Part shown: positions 1-10,400 of the stretch, piece after piece
How the letters are laid out: every line of letters begins with the position of its first letter
Numbering within the stretch: the first letter of the stretch is position 1
From: Saprospiraceae bacterium
GTDB taxonomy: Bacteria > Bacteroidota > Bacteroidia > Chitinophagales > Saprospiraceae
NCBI GenBank assembly: GCA_020631355.1
Contig: JAHDHL010000019.1
Coordinates: 1 to 64,000, forward strand
Length of the DNA: 64,000 nt
Direction: 5' to 3'
Notes under the pieces: generated by a model
What the model was told of the DNA's origin: nothing
Database searches by the model: none
What the model saw: the letters and a program-made list of their open reading frames with translations, nothing else
Program-made: the position numbers and the translations under genes

Positions 1-101
1 TTCTTCAGTAGTTTATAGTATTCAACACGCAAATATAATGCATTCCTACAGGGAATACGAATCAAGTAACCAACATATTGTGGATAAGTATGCCTAATAT
101 C
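1..101. other. left-edge non-coding segment
   Basis: This short stretch follows the 3' end of glnS. I see no coding sequence and no clear terminator hairpin. It carries a minus-strand promoter-like box (30-37) that would drive a gene lying off the left edge of the window. Confidence 0.4.
30..37 (-). promoter_or_regulatory. TAnnTTTG -7 box reading out of the window
   Basis: On the minus strand the bases read TATATTTG, an exact match to the Bacteroidota primary-sigma -7 consensus TAnnTTTG. The -33 region is poor. It points leftwards and so would serve a gene outside this window. Confidence 0.35.
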
Positions 102-1778
102 CTAGCTTTTCCGTTGGATCTTGGCCCATGTATCCTTAAGTGTAACCGCCCTGTTGAATATCAACTTTTCGCTGGTCGAATCCGGGTCGATACAGAAGTA
201 CCCAATCCTCATGAATTGTAGCCTATCACCTACGGACCTTTCCATTACACTGGGTTCTACCATAATCTCAGGTAAGACCTCAAGGGAATTCTCATTCACA
301 TAATGCATGAAATCTTCCTCATGCCCTAGTGGGTTCGGGTCTGTAAATAACCGATCATACAAACGGGCTTCTGCTTTCACAGCGTGCTTGGCCGATACCC
401 AACCTAGTGTACCCTTAGGCTTGAGTCCGCTCTCATCGCTACCTGAACGACTATTTTCGAAGTAGGTGCAGTGTAATTCCTTGATTTCACCGGTCTCCTC
501 ATCCTTGACATAATCATCGCATTTGATGATATATCCACTTTTAAGACGAACAATTTCCCCGGGTGCCAATCTCCTATATTTCCTATTGGGTTTGACTTCC
601 TTGAAATCGTCCTGTTCAATATATAATTCCCTTGAGAAAGGAATCGTCCTGTATGTAGGATTTTCTTCCTCCGGATTATTCACAATACTCATATCCTCCA
701 CCTTATCCTCTGGATAGTTGGTGATGATAACTTTCAGCGGATTCAATACAGCCATGATTCTATCTGTGGTCTTGTTCAGGTGCTGTCTCAGGCATTCCTC
801 TAACAACCCCACATCCACGGTTTGTTCGCGCTTGGATACACCAGCCTTATCACAGAATGTGCGGATGGCTTCCGGAGAATATCCTTTTCGCCTCAATCCT
901 GAAACGGTAGGCATCCTAGGATCGTCCCATCCGGATACTACTCCCTCGTTCACCAACCTCAACAAACGTCGCTTACTGGTAATCATGTAAGTGACATTCA
1001 TTCTTGAGAATTCGATTTGTCTGGAAGGATAGATTCCCAATTGTTCGATGAACCAATTATATAGTGGTCTGTGATTCTCGAATTCCAAGGAACAAAGTGA
1101 GTGTGTGATATTCTCAATGGAATCCGACTGTCCATGTGCAAAATCATACATTGGATAGATATTCCATGCATCGCCTGTTCTGTGATGATGAGCTTTCTTC
1201 ACCCTGTAGATTACGGGGTCCCTCATCAACAAATTGGGATGGGACATATCAATCTTTGCCCTTAGTACCCTGGAACCATTCTCGAATTCACCGTTCTTCA
1301 TCCGTTCGAACAAGTCAAGGTTTTCCTCCATACTTCTTTCCCTGTAAGGAGAGTTGGTTCCGGGTTGGTTGATATTTCCTTTCCCCTCTGCCATTTCCTC
1401 GCTAGTGGAATCATCCACATAAGCCAGGCCTTTCTTAATCAAATCAACCGCAAAATCATATAATTGGCCAAAATAGTCCGATGCATAATATTCTCTCTCT
1501 CCCCATTCGAATCCCAACCATTGGATATCCTTCTTGATGGCTTCAACATACTCGGTACTTTCCGTTTCCGGGTTGGTATCATCAAATCGGAGGTTGGTTA
1601 CACCACCGAATTTCTCTGTCATGCCAAAATTGATACAAATCGCCTTGGTATGCCCAATGTGTAAATATCCATTGGGTTCAGGAGGGAAACGAGTCATAAT
1701 ACTGGCATGCTTCCCTGTAGCTAAATCCTCTGCTACTATTTGTTCAATAAAATTCAAGGACTCCTTTCTATCTTCCAT
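102..1778 (-). CDS. glnS: glutamine--tRNA ligase
   Basis: Cytoplasmic class I aminoacyl-tRNA synthetase that charges tRNA-Gln with glutamine. The class I signature [12 protein letters not shown] is at residues 32-43 and the KMSKS-loop equivalent, ITSKRR, lies near residue 265, where the E. coli enzyme has MSKR. The tRNA-acceptor insertion (around GWDDPRMPT) and the C-terminal anticodon-binding beta-barrels (around residues 340-555) are present. At 558 residues it matches the bacterial GlnRS family, and it is GlnRS rather than GluRS because of the PNG-Y-HIGH context and the two-barrel C-terminus. It is transcribed alone, divergently from the WG-repeat lipoprotein. A minus-strand promoter box at 1929-1936 would give a leader of about 145 nt. 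Its presence implies direct Gln-tRNA charging. Confidence 0.96.
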   Translation of the reverse strand: MEDRKESLNFIEQIVAEDLATGKHASIMTRFPPEPNGYLHIGHTKAICINFGMTEKFGGVTNLRFDDTNPETESTEYVEAIKKDIQWLGFEWGEREYYASDYFGQLYDFAVDLIKKGLAYVDDSTSEEMAEGKGNINQPGTNSPYRERSMEENLDLFERMKNGEFENGSRVLRAKIDMSHPNLLMRDPVIYRVKKAHHHRTGDAWNIYPMYDFAHGQSDSIENITHSLCSLEFENHRPLYNWFIEQLGIYPSRQIEFSRMNVTYMITSKRRLLRLVNEGVVSGWDDPRMPTVSGLRRKGYSPEAIRTFCDKAGVSKREQTVDVGLLEECLRQHLNKTTDRIMAVLNPLKVIITNYPEDKVEDMSIVNNPEEENPTYRTIPFSRELYIEQDDFKEVKPNRKYRRLAPGEIVRLKSGYIIKCDDYVKDEETGEIKELHCTYFENSRSGSDESGLKPKGTLGWVSAKHAVKAEARLYDRLFTDPNPLGHEEDFMHYVNENSLEVLPEIMVEPSVMERSVGDRLQFMRIGYFCIDPDSTSEKLIFNRAVTLKDTWAKIQRKS

Positions 1779-1928
1779 TTTCTATTATTGCTATTGTCTG
1801 TTCCACCTCTTCTTGTGGAATACTTTTCTTTACCTAATTATTTCAAAGTATTGGAATGATAACCCAAATTCTTCAAAAGTGGTTTCATACAAATGGTATT
1901 ACAATACTGTAAGACCATAATCAAACCG

Positions 1929-1936
1929 CAAATTTA
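1929..1936 (-). promoter_or_regulatory. candidate -7 box for glnS
   Basis: The minus strand reads TAAATTTG, an exact TAnnTTTG match in the glnS/WG divergent gap. No convincing TTTG -33 box sits 19-20 bp upstream, so the call rests on the -7 element and position. Confidence 0.3.
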
Positions 1937-2000
1937 TGGAAACTTAATGGTTTTTATATTCAACAAGTTCCTTTACTTCTTCATTGTATTTTTAATTTCA

Positions 2001-2008
2001 TAGTTTTG
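2001..2008 (+). promoter_or_regulatory. candidate -7 box for the WG-repeat lipoprotein
   Basis: TAGTTTTG matches TAnnTTTG exactly and lies 30 bp before the ATG at 2038, giving a leader of about 25 nt. The -33 region is weak. Confidence 0.4.
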
Positions 2009-2037
2009 AATCCATCATAATATAAACTACAACCAAC

Positions 2038-3333
2038 ATGAAATCCTATCCTCGTTCCCTGTGGGTACCTTATATCCTTTTGCTGGTAATACTCACTTAC
2101 GCGTGTAATTCATCAGATAGTAACACAACTCCTAACGTAAACCATTCAGACGAGACGACCGACAATCCTCCTTCCAAACCGGATAGTAGTTTCGACCCAA
2201 TGAGCTCGATGCATTTTGAGGAAGGATTCTCCATCCTGAATCGCAATGGCAAAAAAGCATTCATCAATTCCAAAGGAGACTTCCCGGATGTACTCCAACA
2301 AAGTAACATAGAGGAACAGCTAGGTGTCGAGATATCCTCCATGGACCATTTCCATAATGGCCTTGCTGTTGTTATGATCAAACAACTGAATGGTAGTCTG
2401 AGGTGGGGATACATCAATACCAGTGGAAAGGATCCTTTCGGCAAATCATTCAATTATGCCGGGGAATTCGAAAATGGAAACGCCATCGTAAAGGATGAAA
2501 ATGGCTGGGGTATCATTGATACAAAAGGAGCATTCATTATCCAACCTGAGTACCAAGGTGTTTCTCCCATCATAGACAACAGGGTATGGCTTAAGGATGA
2601 AGAAGGCTGGACTTATGTGTCGTATCCTGAGATGGACACCATACTTGAGGGGAAATACCAGATTTATGGTGAAACGTTCGAGGGCACATATTGGGTAGAC
2701 AAACAAGCTGAGAATCCCGAAATTGTTCAGCGGGCCTATGCCAACAAGGATGGTAAAATCCTTACGGAATGGTATAATAATGCCACTAATTTCTCAGAAG
2801 GCCTATCGGCTTTCGAAAAGGATGGCAAGTGGGGTTTCGTCAATCCAAAAGGTGAGGAAATCATTGCTCCTCAATTCGGATATACAGGTGCATTCTCAGA
2901 GGGAATGGCTCCTTTCACTACGGTACAAGGCAGTGAATTTGGTGATTGGGGGTTCCTCACACCTGATGGTTCTATTAAGATCCCAATGCAGTTTTCCTTT
3001 GCATCTCCTTTTAAGAATGGATATGCCGAAGTAAGGGACATCACAGGAAGGAGAGGGTTCATCAATCCCGATGGCCAATTGGTTGTGAACTACAAATATG
3101 ATATGAACTTCAATTTCCACGAGGAGTTAGCTGCTGTGAAAAAGGGAGAACAATGGGGCTTCATCAATGAGGTCGGAGACCTCATTATTCCTTTTCAGTA
3201 TGATAAGGTTTCAACTTTCGTTGATGATGCATTTGATGGAGGCTTCTCCGGAGGTGCTGCCAAGGTGGAAGTCGATGGTCATGAATTCTTCATCAACAAA
3301 AGAGGAGACTGCATCATGGGTTGTTTGGAATAA
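2038..3333 (+). CDS. WG-repeat lipoprotein
   Basis: A 431-residue exported protein with a type II signal peptide: a hydrophobic segment ends in LTYAC, so Cys23 is the likely lipidated residue. The rest consists of WG repeats (WG-x-I/F-x-x-x-G followed by a hydrophobic I-x-P-x-F/Y stretch). Clear copies contain WGYINTSG, WGIIDTKG, WGFVNPKG, WGFLTPDG, RGFINPDG and WGFINEVG. WG repeats form beta-rich solenoid-like modules of unknown molecular role and are frequent in Bacteroidota surface or periplasmic proteins. It stands alone between glnS (divergent) and porP-1 (co-directional, 334 bp away). I cannot assign a specific function. Confidence 0.85.
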   Translation: MKSYPRSLWVPYILLLVILTYACNSSDSNTTPNVNHSDETTDNPPSKPDSSFDPMSSMHFEEGFSILNRNGKKAFINSKGDFPDVLQQSNIEEQLGVEISSMDHFHNGLAVVMIKQLNGSLRWGYINTSGKDPFGKSFNYAGEFENGNAIVKDENGWGIIDTKGAFIIQPEYQGVSPIIDNRVWLKDEEGWTYVSYPEMDTILEGKYQIYGETFEGTYWVDKQAENPEIVQRAYANKDGKILTEWYNNATNFSEGLSAFEKDGKWGFVNPKGEEIIAPQFGYTGAFSEGMAPFTTVQGSEFGDWGFLTPDGSIKIPMQFSFASPFKNGYAEVRDITGRRGFINPDGQLVVNYKYDMNFNFHEELAAVKKGEQWGFINEVGDLIIPFQYDKVSTFVDDAFDGGFSGGAAKVEVDGHEFFINKRGDCIMGCLE

Positions 3334-3667
3334 GGAAGTATACAATTGCCATACATATCCTTCAAGTCTAAAAACCAACAAGGTAAAACAGCTCTTTCCT
3401 AAGCCACATTTAGGCTCAGGCACTAAATTTGCCCTATTCATAAAATAAAAAGATGGATTTGGGAGTTAGGATAGATGTGGTCAATCAAAACTGAATCCTT
3501 CTTTCGTCGATAAGGCTGAACGCAAACGCGTGAATTGTTCCTAAATATGGACAGTTTGGTCAATTGTTTAACATATACTTAGACCATCTTTTCAAGAATA
3601 ATTCGTTTTTCTGTTTATCTTTACTATTCGACAAACAATAAACTTTATTTCACGAGCTAAGATTAAG
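3334..3667. other. intergenic region upstream of porP-1
   Basis: There is no credible coding sequence here. I see a promoter-like box at 3616-3623 close to porP-1 and an imperfect CCTAAGCC/GGCTCAGG inverted repeat near 3400-3422 without a T-run, so no good terminator for the WG gene. Confidence 0.4.
3616..3623 (+). promoter_or_regulatory. candidate -7 box for porP-1
   Basis: TATCTTTA differs from TAnnTTTG only in the last base and lies about 45 bp before the porP-1 start. Confidence 0.3.
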
Positions 3668-4720
3668 ATGTTTATGAGACTGGCAAAATTACTTGTAATT
3701 TGTTTAATAGCAGTGTCTACCTCCCTGTCTGCGCAAGATATTCACTTCTCCCAATTCTACATGGCACCCATGGATCTCAATCCTGCCATGACCGGTGTGA
3801 TGAATTGTAACATCAGGGTTACCGCTAACTATAGAAACCAATGGGCAAGTGTAATCAAATCCAACGCTTACAACACATACAATGTATCATATGACCAAAG
3901 GATTGCCGTAGGTCGTTATGATTACTTTGGTATTGGTGCTTCCGTTTGGGGTGATGAGGCTGGTTCTTTAGGTTTGGGAACCTACCAAGGAAAAGTATCC
4001 GCATCTTACAGTAAGAGAATGGGTGGATACAGACAGAAGTCGCATTACCTTGTCTTTGGTGTCGAAGCAGCTTTCGGTCAGAGAAGAATCGACTTCACCA
4101 ACAGTCAGTTCGGAGAGCAACATGATGGTGAGGGTGGTTTTGACCCTACACGCTTTAGCTTGGAAAATAACTTGAATAGAAACAGTTTCCTTTATCCGGA
4201 TGTATCTGCAGGTATCCTTTGGTTCTCTGTTTTCAATGAGAATGCAAACATCTTCATTGGTGGTGCTTATCATCACTTGAACAGAGCCAATATCACTTTC
4301 GTAGATGGTTCATCAGAACCATTATATAGCAAGTTCACTATCCATGCCGGTGGTGAGTTCATGTTGAATAGCAGATTAGGATTGGTACCGGGTCTATTGG
4401 GAAGACTACAAGGGCCATCCATGGAAATCATTCCTGGTACATCCTTTAAGTTCGTTCTGGGTAATTCCAGAAGAAGCAGTCAATCATTCCAATTGGGTGC
4501 TTGGTATCGTATGTCCAATAGTTCTGAGAGTGCATTGATGTCTGATGCTGCTATCCTAAGTACCAGATTCGACTACAATAATTTCACATTCGGATTCAGT
4601 TATGATGTGAACGTTTCCGGCCTTAGACCGGCATCAAATGCTAATGGTGCATTCGAATTCGCATTACAATATAAAATATGTGGTCCTGAACGAAGGAATG
4701 TATACTGTCCTAACTTCTAA
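3668..4720 (+). CDS. PorP/SprF family type IX secretion membrane protein (copy 1)
   Basis: A 350-residue outer-membrane beta-barrel precursor. A signal peptide ends at SLSAQ, and the mature N-terminus DIHFSQFYMAPMDLNPAMTG is the hallmark of the PorP/SprF family: Q-D-I-HFSQ-F, then LNPA-x-TG. Alternating aromatic/glycine strands continue to the C-terminal Phe-rich strand. Family members work with the T9SS; SprF-type members escort or anchor a specific SprB-like adhesin. No cargo gene is adjacent, so its partner is unknown. ATG codons at 3668 and 3674 are both possible starts. A strong terminator follows at 4745-4781. It is one of three paralogues here (also 21776-22894 and 56846-57868). Confidence 0.92.
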   Translation: MFMRLAKLLVICLIAVSTSLSAQDIHFSQFYMAPMDLNPAMTGVMNCNIRVTANYRNQWASVIKSNAYNTYNVSYDQRIAVGRYDYFGIGASVWGDEAGSLGLGTYQGKVSASYSKRMGGYRQKSHYLVFGVEAAFGQRRIDFTNSQFGEQHDGEGGFDPTRFSLENNLNRNSFLYPDVSAGILWFSVFNENANIFIGGAYHHLNRANITFVDGSSEPLYSKFTIHAGGEFMLNSRLGLVPGLLGRLQGPSMEIIPGTSFKFVLGNSRRSSQSFQLGAWYRMSNSSESALMSDAAILSTRFDYNNFTFGFSYDVNVSGLRPASNANGAFEFALQYKICGPERRNVYCPNF

Positions 4721-4744
4721 TAATAGAAATATTCATATATTTGG

Positions 4745-4781
4745 AGCGGCTGATAATGACTTATCAGCCGCTTCGTTTTTT
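4745..4781 (+). terminator. rho-independent terminator of porP-1
   Basis: A perfect 12-bp stem (AGCGGCTGATAA with its complement) with a TGAC loop is followed by a T-run, 25 bp after the porP-1 stop. Confidence 0.9.
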
Positions 4782-4811
4782 AACAGATAATCTGAAGATT
4801 GACTTTAATTT

Positions 4812-6020
4812 ATGGTTCCCTATTCTCAATTAAGAATTCAATGGCGTACATTACCCGACAAGGGTAATAGTTCGAGGGAAGCATACATTACCCACTACCT
4901 CCATAGTAAGGGAACAGAGCATTCGAGATATTTCATAAAACAAGCATTCGAACATCTTTCTGAAATAGGGCTACAACCCAAGGATATCAGGAAAATCAGA
5001 CAAGTCGCTTGGGATGTTCCATTCCCTCCTCCTGCACGGCCTAAGTTTTCTTTCATTGACCTATTCTGTGGTATCGGAGGATTCAGGGTTTCGTTCCAGA
5101 GTTTGGGAGGGAAATGTGTATTTTCTTCGGATATTAATTATCATGCTAAAAGAACCTATGAGTTCAATTTTGGAGAGGTTCCATTCGGAGATATCACCAA
5201 AGTCGACGAAAAGGAAGTTCCGGATCATGATGTACTCCTAGCAGGGTTTCCATGCCAGGCTTTTTCCATTGCCGGTAGGCGAGGTGGTTTTGAGGATGAC
5301 CGTGGAATCATGTTCTTCGAAGTTGCCAGAATCATCAGGGAAAAACAACCCAAAGCCATTGTACTTGAGAATGTAAAAGGACTCATCAGTCATAATAAAG
5401 GAAAGACCATCAAGAAGATTGTCAATACCTTGAGGAATGAACTGGGATATTTTGTACCCGACCCCAAGGTGCTCAATGCCAAGGATTATGGTCTGGCCCA
5501 GAATAGAGAGCGTGTATTCATCGTAGGATTCCATCATGATACAGGTATCAAGGAGTTCGAATATCCCAAGCCTCTAGCGGATAAGAAAAGCTTCAAGGAT
5601 GTTAAGGAAGACGAGCCTGTTTCAGCCAAGTATTATCTCTCCACATCCTACTTGAAAAGTCTTAAAGAACATAAGGAAAGGCATAAGAACAGGGGCAATG
5701 GTTTCGGTTATGAAATCATTGCAGATGATAGTATCGCCAATGCTGTTGTTGTTGGAGGTATGGGTAGGGAAAGGAACCTCGTCCTTGATTATAGATTGAC
5801 GGATTTCACTCCCATTACCAACATCAAGGGAGAAGTGAATCGTGAGGGCATCCGTAAGATGACACCCAGGGAATGGGCCAGATTGCAGGGATTCCCGGAC
5901 AGATTCCAGATAGCCGTATCCGATGCACAAGCTTACAAACAGTTCGGAAATTCCGTAGCCGTGAATGCAGTACAGGCCGTAGGGCAAAAGGTTATTGAGA
6001 AACTTGAATTTTCTTCCTAG
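4812..6020 (+). CDS. DNA (cytosine-5-)-methyltransferase, apparently orphan
   Basis: Transfers methyl from SAM to C5 of cytosine in DNA. The ordered C5-MTase motifs are all visible: motif I FIDLFCGIGGFR (81-92), catalytic PCQ in motif IV (147-149, Cys148), ENV of motif VI (186-188), QNRERV of motif VIII (230-235) and a C-terminal QFGNSVAVNAV (motif X). The target-recognition region lies between about 255 and 355 and does not reveal the target sequence. An extra N-terminal segment of about 78 residues precedes motif I. Length (402) is normal for Dcm/HpaII-type enzymes. No restriction endonuclease, Vsr or specificity gene is next to it, so it is either solitary or its partner lies elsewhere. 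Its neighbours are porP-1 and an oxidoreductase, both unrelated. Confidence 0.95.
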   Translation: MVPYSQLRIQWRTLPDKGNSSREAYITHYLHSKGTEHSRYFIKQAFEHLSEIGLQPKDIRKIRQVAWDVPFPPPARPKFSFIDLFCGIGGFRVSFQSLGGKCVFSSDINYHAKRTYEFNFGEVPFGDITKVDEKEVPDHDVLLAGFPCQAFSIAGRRGGFEDDRGIMFFEVARIIREKQPKAIVLENVKGLISHNKGKTIKKIVNTLRNELGYFVPDPKVLNAKDYGLAQNRERVFIVGFHHDTGIKEFEYPKPLADKKSFKDVKEDEPVSAKYYLSTSYLKSLKEHKERHKNRGNGFGYEIIADDSIANAVVVGGMGRERNLVLDYRLTDFTPITNIKGEVNREGIRKMTPREWARLQGFPDRFQIAVSDAQAYKQFGNSVAVNAVQAVGQKVIEKLEFSS

Positions 6021-6129
6021 GTCCTTTCCTAAATTTTCCTACTTCCTTATTTTTACTCATCTAAACAAAAGACCTGTAAGTTCGCTTATATTAGGGCTAT
6101 CAGATTGATTTCATAGAACATTCATAATA

Positions 6130-7248
6130 ATGAGCATACAATTCCATCCTTTGACAGTAAAGGATAAAATCCAAGAAACTGCCGATACCGTATCCATTGT
6201 GTTTTCTATTCCGAATGAATTGAAGGAAACATTCCAATTCGAAGCGGGACAGTACCTGACGCTGAAGTTCGATTTCAATGGAACGGAAGCGAGAAGGGCC
6301 TATTCCATGTCCAGTAGTCCAATTCAGGAAGATATTACGGTTACCATCAAGAGAGTCAAGGGCGGATTGGTATCCAATCACATCCACGATAAGGTAAATA
6401 AGGGAGACCGGATTGAGGTAATGGTTCCCCAAGGCAGGTTTGTTCCGAAATTGAATGAGGAGCATAGAAAAACCTACTATCTATTCGGAGCTGGTAGCGG
6501 TGTTACCCCCTTGATGTCCATATTAAGGACTGTTCTGGAAAAGGAACCCCAGAGTTCTGTTTTCTTGCTATACGGAAGTAGGAATGAGGAAGAAATCATC
6601 TTCAAGGCAGCACTGGACCAATTGGAAAAAAAGTATGCCGGACAATTACATGTGACCCATACATTGAGCCAGCCAAAGCAAATCAAGTCCAAGGGAATTG
6701 CGGGTATGTTTGGAAAGAAAAAAACGCTTTGGCTTGGAGAAAAAGGTCGAATAGATAGAAGAAGTACGGCTAATTTCCTTGAAAAGAATATACCTCCCTA
6801 TCCTACCACTGAATATTTCATCTGTGGTCCAGGCAATATGATACAGACCGTGGAGGATGTACTAGTGGCCAGGGGAGTAAAGAAAAATGATATTCATTTT
6901 GAAATGTTCAATGCCGACCAACCAGGGGACGGTACCTCAAAAAGATCAACGGGAAGTGCCGGAAGCAACGGAGGATGTAATGCTATCGTCCATTTGGATG
7001 GGTCTACATTTGATGTGGATATCAAAGAAGGAGAAACAATCTTGGATGCTCTGATTGCCATGAAAAAAGAGCCACCCTACTCTTGTACGACGGGTTCTTG
7101 TTCTACCTGTATGGCCAAGGTAACCAAGGGTAAGGTTGAGATGGATGTTTGCTATGCATTGGATGATGATGAGATTGCTGATGGTTATATCCTTACCTGC
7201 CAAGCCAAGCCCACAACTGCTGAGTTAGAAATCAACTATGATGTATAA
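6130..7248 (+). CDS. PaaE-like ferredoxin/flavin oxidoreductase (FAD, NAD(P)H, 2Fe-2S)
   Basis: A 372-residue electron-transfer protein with three modules in order. First is an FAD-binding ferredoxin-reductase barrel, with RAYSMSS at 56-62. Second is an NAD(P)H-binding domain, with GAGSGVTP at 120-127 and the CGPGNM motif later. Third is a C-terminal plant-type 2Fe-2S ferredoxin with Cys319, Cys324, Cys327 and Cys357. This order is that of PaaE, the reductase of phenylacetyl-CoA epoxidase, and of related Hcr/HmpA-like reductases. No paaABCD or other oxygenase gene is adjacent, so the electron acceptor is unknown, and the phenylacetate role should not be assumed. It is a single-gene unit ended by a strong hairpin at 7285-7319. 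Confidence 0.88.
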   Translation: MSIQFHPLTVKDKIQETADTVSIVFSIPNELKETFQFEAGQYLTLKFDFNGTEARRAYSMSSSPIQEDITVTIKRVKGGLVSNHIHDKVNKGDRIEVMVPQGRFVPKLNEEHRKTYYLFGAGSGVTPLMSILRTVLEKEPQSSVFLLYGSRNEEEIIFKAALDQLEKKYAGQLHVTHTLSQPKQIKSKGIAGMFGKKKTLWLGEKGRIDRRSTANFLEKNIPPYPTTEYFICGPGNMIQTVEDVLVARGVKKNDIHFEMFNADQPGDGTSKRSTGSAGSNGGCNAIVHLDGSTFDVDIKEGETILDALIAMKKEPPYSCTTGSCSTCMAKVTKGKVEMDVCYALDDDEIADGYILTCQAKPTTAELEINYDV

Positions 7249-7284
7249 TCGGAACTGATCCCATTCTACGTTGTAGGAAATTAT

Positions 7285-7319
7285 AAAAGCATATACGATG
7301 ATATCGTATATGCTTTTTT
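7285..7319 (+). terminator. rho-independent terminator of the PaaE-like gene
   Basis: A perfect 15-bp stem (AAAAGCATATACGAT and its complement) with a 3-nt loop and a terminal T-run lies 36 bp after the stop codon. Confidence 0.92.
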
Positions 7320-7370
7320 GTTTCTTCCTGTTACAAGGGTTAGAAGTCATAGAACCGTTCCGTAAGGAAA

Positions 7371-7408
7371 CTAAAAAGGCCCCCATCCAAGGATGAGGGC
7401 CTTTTTAG
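7371..7408 (-). terminator. terminator of the 1670-residue cargo gene
   Basis: An 18-bp stem with one mismatch and a 2-nt loop is flanked by A and T runs, so it could act in both directions. It sits 18 bp beyond the stop of the minus-strand gene. Confidence 0.9.
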
Positions 7409-7426
7409 TTCTAGGGTCTCCCCTTA

Positions 7427-10400
7427 TTATCGCTTGACAATACGATCCGTATGGATAGCATTGCCTACTTTCAATCTCACGAAGTAGATACCTGCAGGTG
7501 CGCCATTCAAATTGATGTTCACATCTTCACTGATTGTGGAAGTGTACTGATATCTATTCAGTACTTGTCCGACTGTATTGATGATTTCAACATCCATATC
7601 CACATTCTCAGAGAAACGTACAGAAAGTACAGCTTCACCTGAAGTAGGATTAGGAGCCAAAATCAAGCTGGACAAGGATTCAATTTCCTCAATCGGTGTA
7701 CTGATACCTGAAGCATTCACAGTAGCAGTTGCTTCTTCCGTACATCCATTCGCATCCGTAATCGTAACAGAGTAAGAACCCGGAGCCAAATTCGTTACGG
7801 TATTACCTACGGCACCATTGGACCAATCATATTGGTATGGAGGTGTACCTGCCGTAGCCGTAGCCGTAGCAGCACCGTCATTGGCACCTTGTAGTGTCTC
7901 ATCGAAACCTGAGGCAGATGCTCCCAAGCTAGCAGGACAAGTCAAGTCCACATCAACAGATGCAATTTCCGTACATCCGTTAGCATCCGTAATCGTAACG
8001 GAGTATGTACCAGTAGATAAACCAGTAGCAGTTTGTGTGGTTTGTGAATCTGACCATGCATAAGTATAAGGAGCCGTACCGACTGTTGGTGTAGCAGTAG
8101 CTGTACCATCAGCAGAACCGACTGTCGTTTCAACTGTAGCAGAGATGTCCGCTCCTAGATTTACTGGGCAGAATGCTGTTACGACGATGGAATCCACATC
8201 GGAACAACCATTACCATCCGTTACTGTCACATAGTACATTCCGGCAGTCAAACCTGTCAGTGTACTGGAACCAGCAGCATCCGTAGTCTGGTCACCTGTA
8301 GACCAATCGAATGTATATGGTGGAGTTGGTGAAGTAGCGTTAATGGTTACGGAACCATCATTTGTCGTACCATTTTGGGATTCTTCAGTATATGAAATAC
8401 CATCAATGAACTGGGCCAAACAAATGGAACCAACTGTTACTTGGATTTCATCCTTACAACCCATTGCATCCGTAACGGTAACAGTATATACACCCTCATT
8501 CAAGCCAGTAGCCGTATCCGTAGTCTGACCAGCAGGATCGTTCCATTCAAAAGTATATGGAGCCATTCCCGTTGTTGGTGTAACAGTAGCTGTACCATCA
8601 GCAGAAACGCCTTGTACGCCCTCATCTGTAGCTGAAGCACTCAATCCGAATCCTGCAGCACAAACATCAATGATGGATACATCATCAATACCTGCTCCGT
8701 CAAATCCTGAAACAGAACCGTCAGAATCAAATCCGAAACGAACCCTTACACTTCCTTGACCGGCAGCACCGTCCAATGTATGGGATACTGTAGTCCATGC
8801 TCCATTATTACCTTGGAACTGTTGGTCAGGATTATTATACCAATCAACATCAGCATCCGAACCTAACAATGTATAAGTTGCTCCTCCGTCGAATGAGATA
8901 TCAACCCATGCACCATCGAATCCTGTTTCTGAATCCGTCCTCAATGCAAATGATAATTCAGGATCGACAGATAAGGATGAGAAATCCATACAAGGAGCTG
9001 TCAGATATGTTGTCGTATTATTCTCGTAATTACCTGCTAGATTGGTTACCCAAGAATTCACACCACTACCAGCAGCATCAATCACACCACCTGTAGGTGC
9101 ACCCCATTCCCAAACTACAGAAGCAGTCGGACTGGCATTCTCAGCAACATAACCTCCATCAGATACTTCGAAGTCCTCGAAGTAAGGAAGTGTATTGATT
9201 ACCGGAACATTATTAATTATAACCGTTGTGGTATCATTCGTAGCATCAGAATCACCATTCAGAGAAGTCCATGCCTTAACCGTGTAAGTACCTGGAGCAG
9301 AGAAATCATATTGCGTAGTGAATGTGTAAGTTTCCATTGCACCTGATACGATATTATTGGAAATAAATCCATCAGGAACTGCTGTCTGAACCACTCCATT
9401 CACGGAATATCCGGTGAAGAATCCACCTTGTGTATTGAAACCAAGGTTAGTTACTTCGATTACTATATCCTCAACACCCATACCACAACCTGAAGTTGGA
9501 GCAGTGATGGCAGTAACACCAATATCATCCAATGGTAATTCTTTCAAACAAACATCATCAATAAGGATATCATTATAGAAGTCCGTACCTGCTGTGGATT
9601 CGAATACGAATCGGAATTGGATATCACCTGTAACGGTAGCCACCTGATTCACATCAACAGTATATTCAACCCAATCAGGATTATCTCCTTGGATAGTTTC
9701 CACTAAAATCCATTGTGCACCATCCCAAAGTTCCACATACAATGTGTTATTATCACCCGGGTTATCCACATTATTGGTGAATACCCAATAAGACAAGTAA
9801 GGAGCATTCAAGGAAGATACATCATAGAATGGAGTTACCAGTTCGTTCAAGTCACCCGGATCAGCAAAGGAACCATCCATCCATGCGTAGTTCGTACCGC
9901 CACCTGCGGTGTGGTCACCAGCCGGAATTGCTCCGTATCCTGCTCCCAAGGAGAACAACCAATCATCATTTCCATTCATGGACCAACAGTTCGGTAAGTT
10001 TGCAGAAGCAAAGTCCTCACATGCTGGGAATGTACTGATTGCTACACAAGAAGTCTGGATGGTAGCAGGGCCAGCCCAATCGGAATCATCACCAGGTGCA
10101 CATTCCTCATATACGAAAATCTGAACATCACTACTAGGTGGCAATCCAGTCAATGTGAATGGAGGAGGTGTATTGATTGTCACCTGCGTACCTGCACCAG
10201 TACCCGGAACAAATCCTAGAGGACCGAATTCTACGATGAAGCTCGTACCTGGTCCGGAGTAGTTAAAGTCAATATCTGCCGTTGTTGCTGTAACATTGGT
10301 CACAGTCAATGATGAAGGCGTAGGACAAGAAGGTGCCTCATCCATACAAACATCATCTATCAGGATATCATTATAGAAATCAGTTCCTGCAGTGGATTCG

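Noticed and set aside
4812-6020. Restriction-modification system
   Set aside because: Only the methyltransferase is present; neither neighbour is an endonuclease.
6130-7248. Phenylacetate degradation operon
   Set aside because: Only the PaaE-like reductase occurs; paaABCD are absent on both sides.
9713-9997. Plus-strand open frame inside the 1670-residue cargo gene (others at 10333-10581, 11213-11506, 11510-11902)
   Set aside because: They lie antisense to a clear, domain-rich gene and translate to low-complexity His/Tyr/Gln-rich peptides recurring with the 798-bp repeat.
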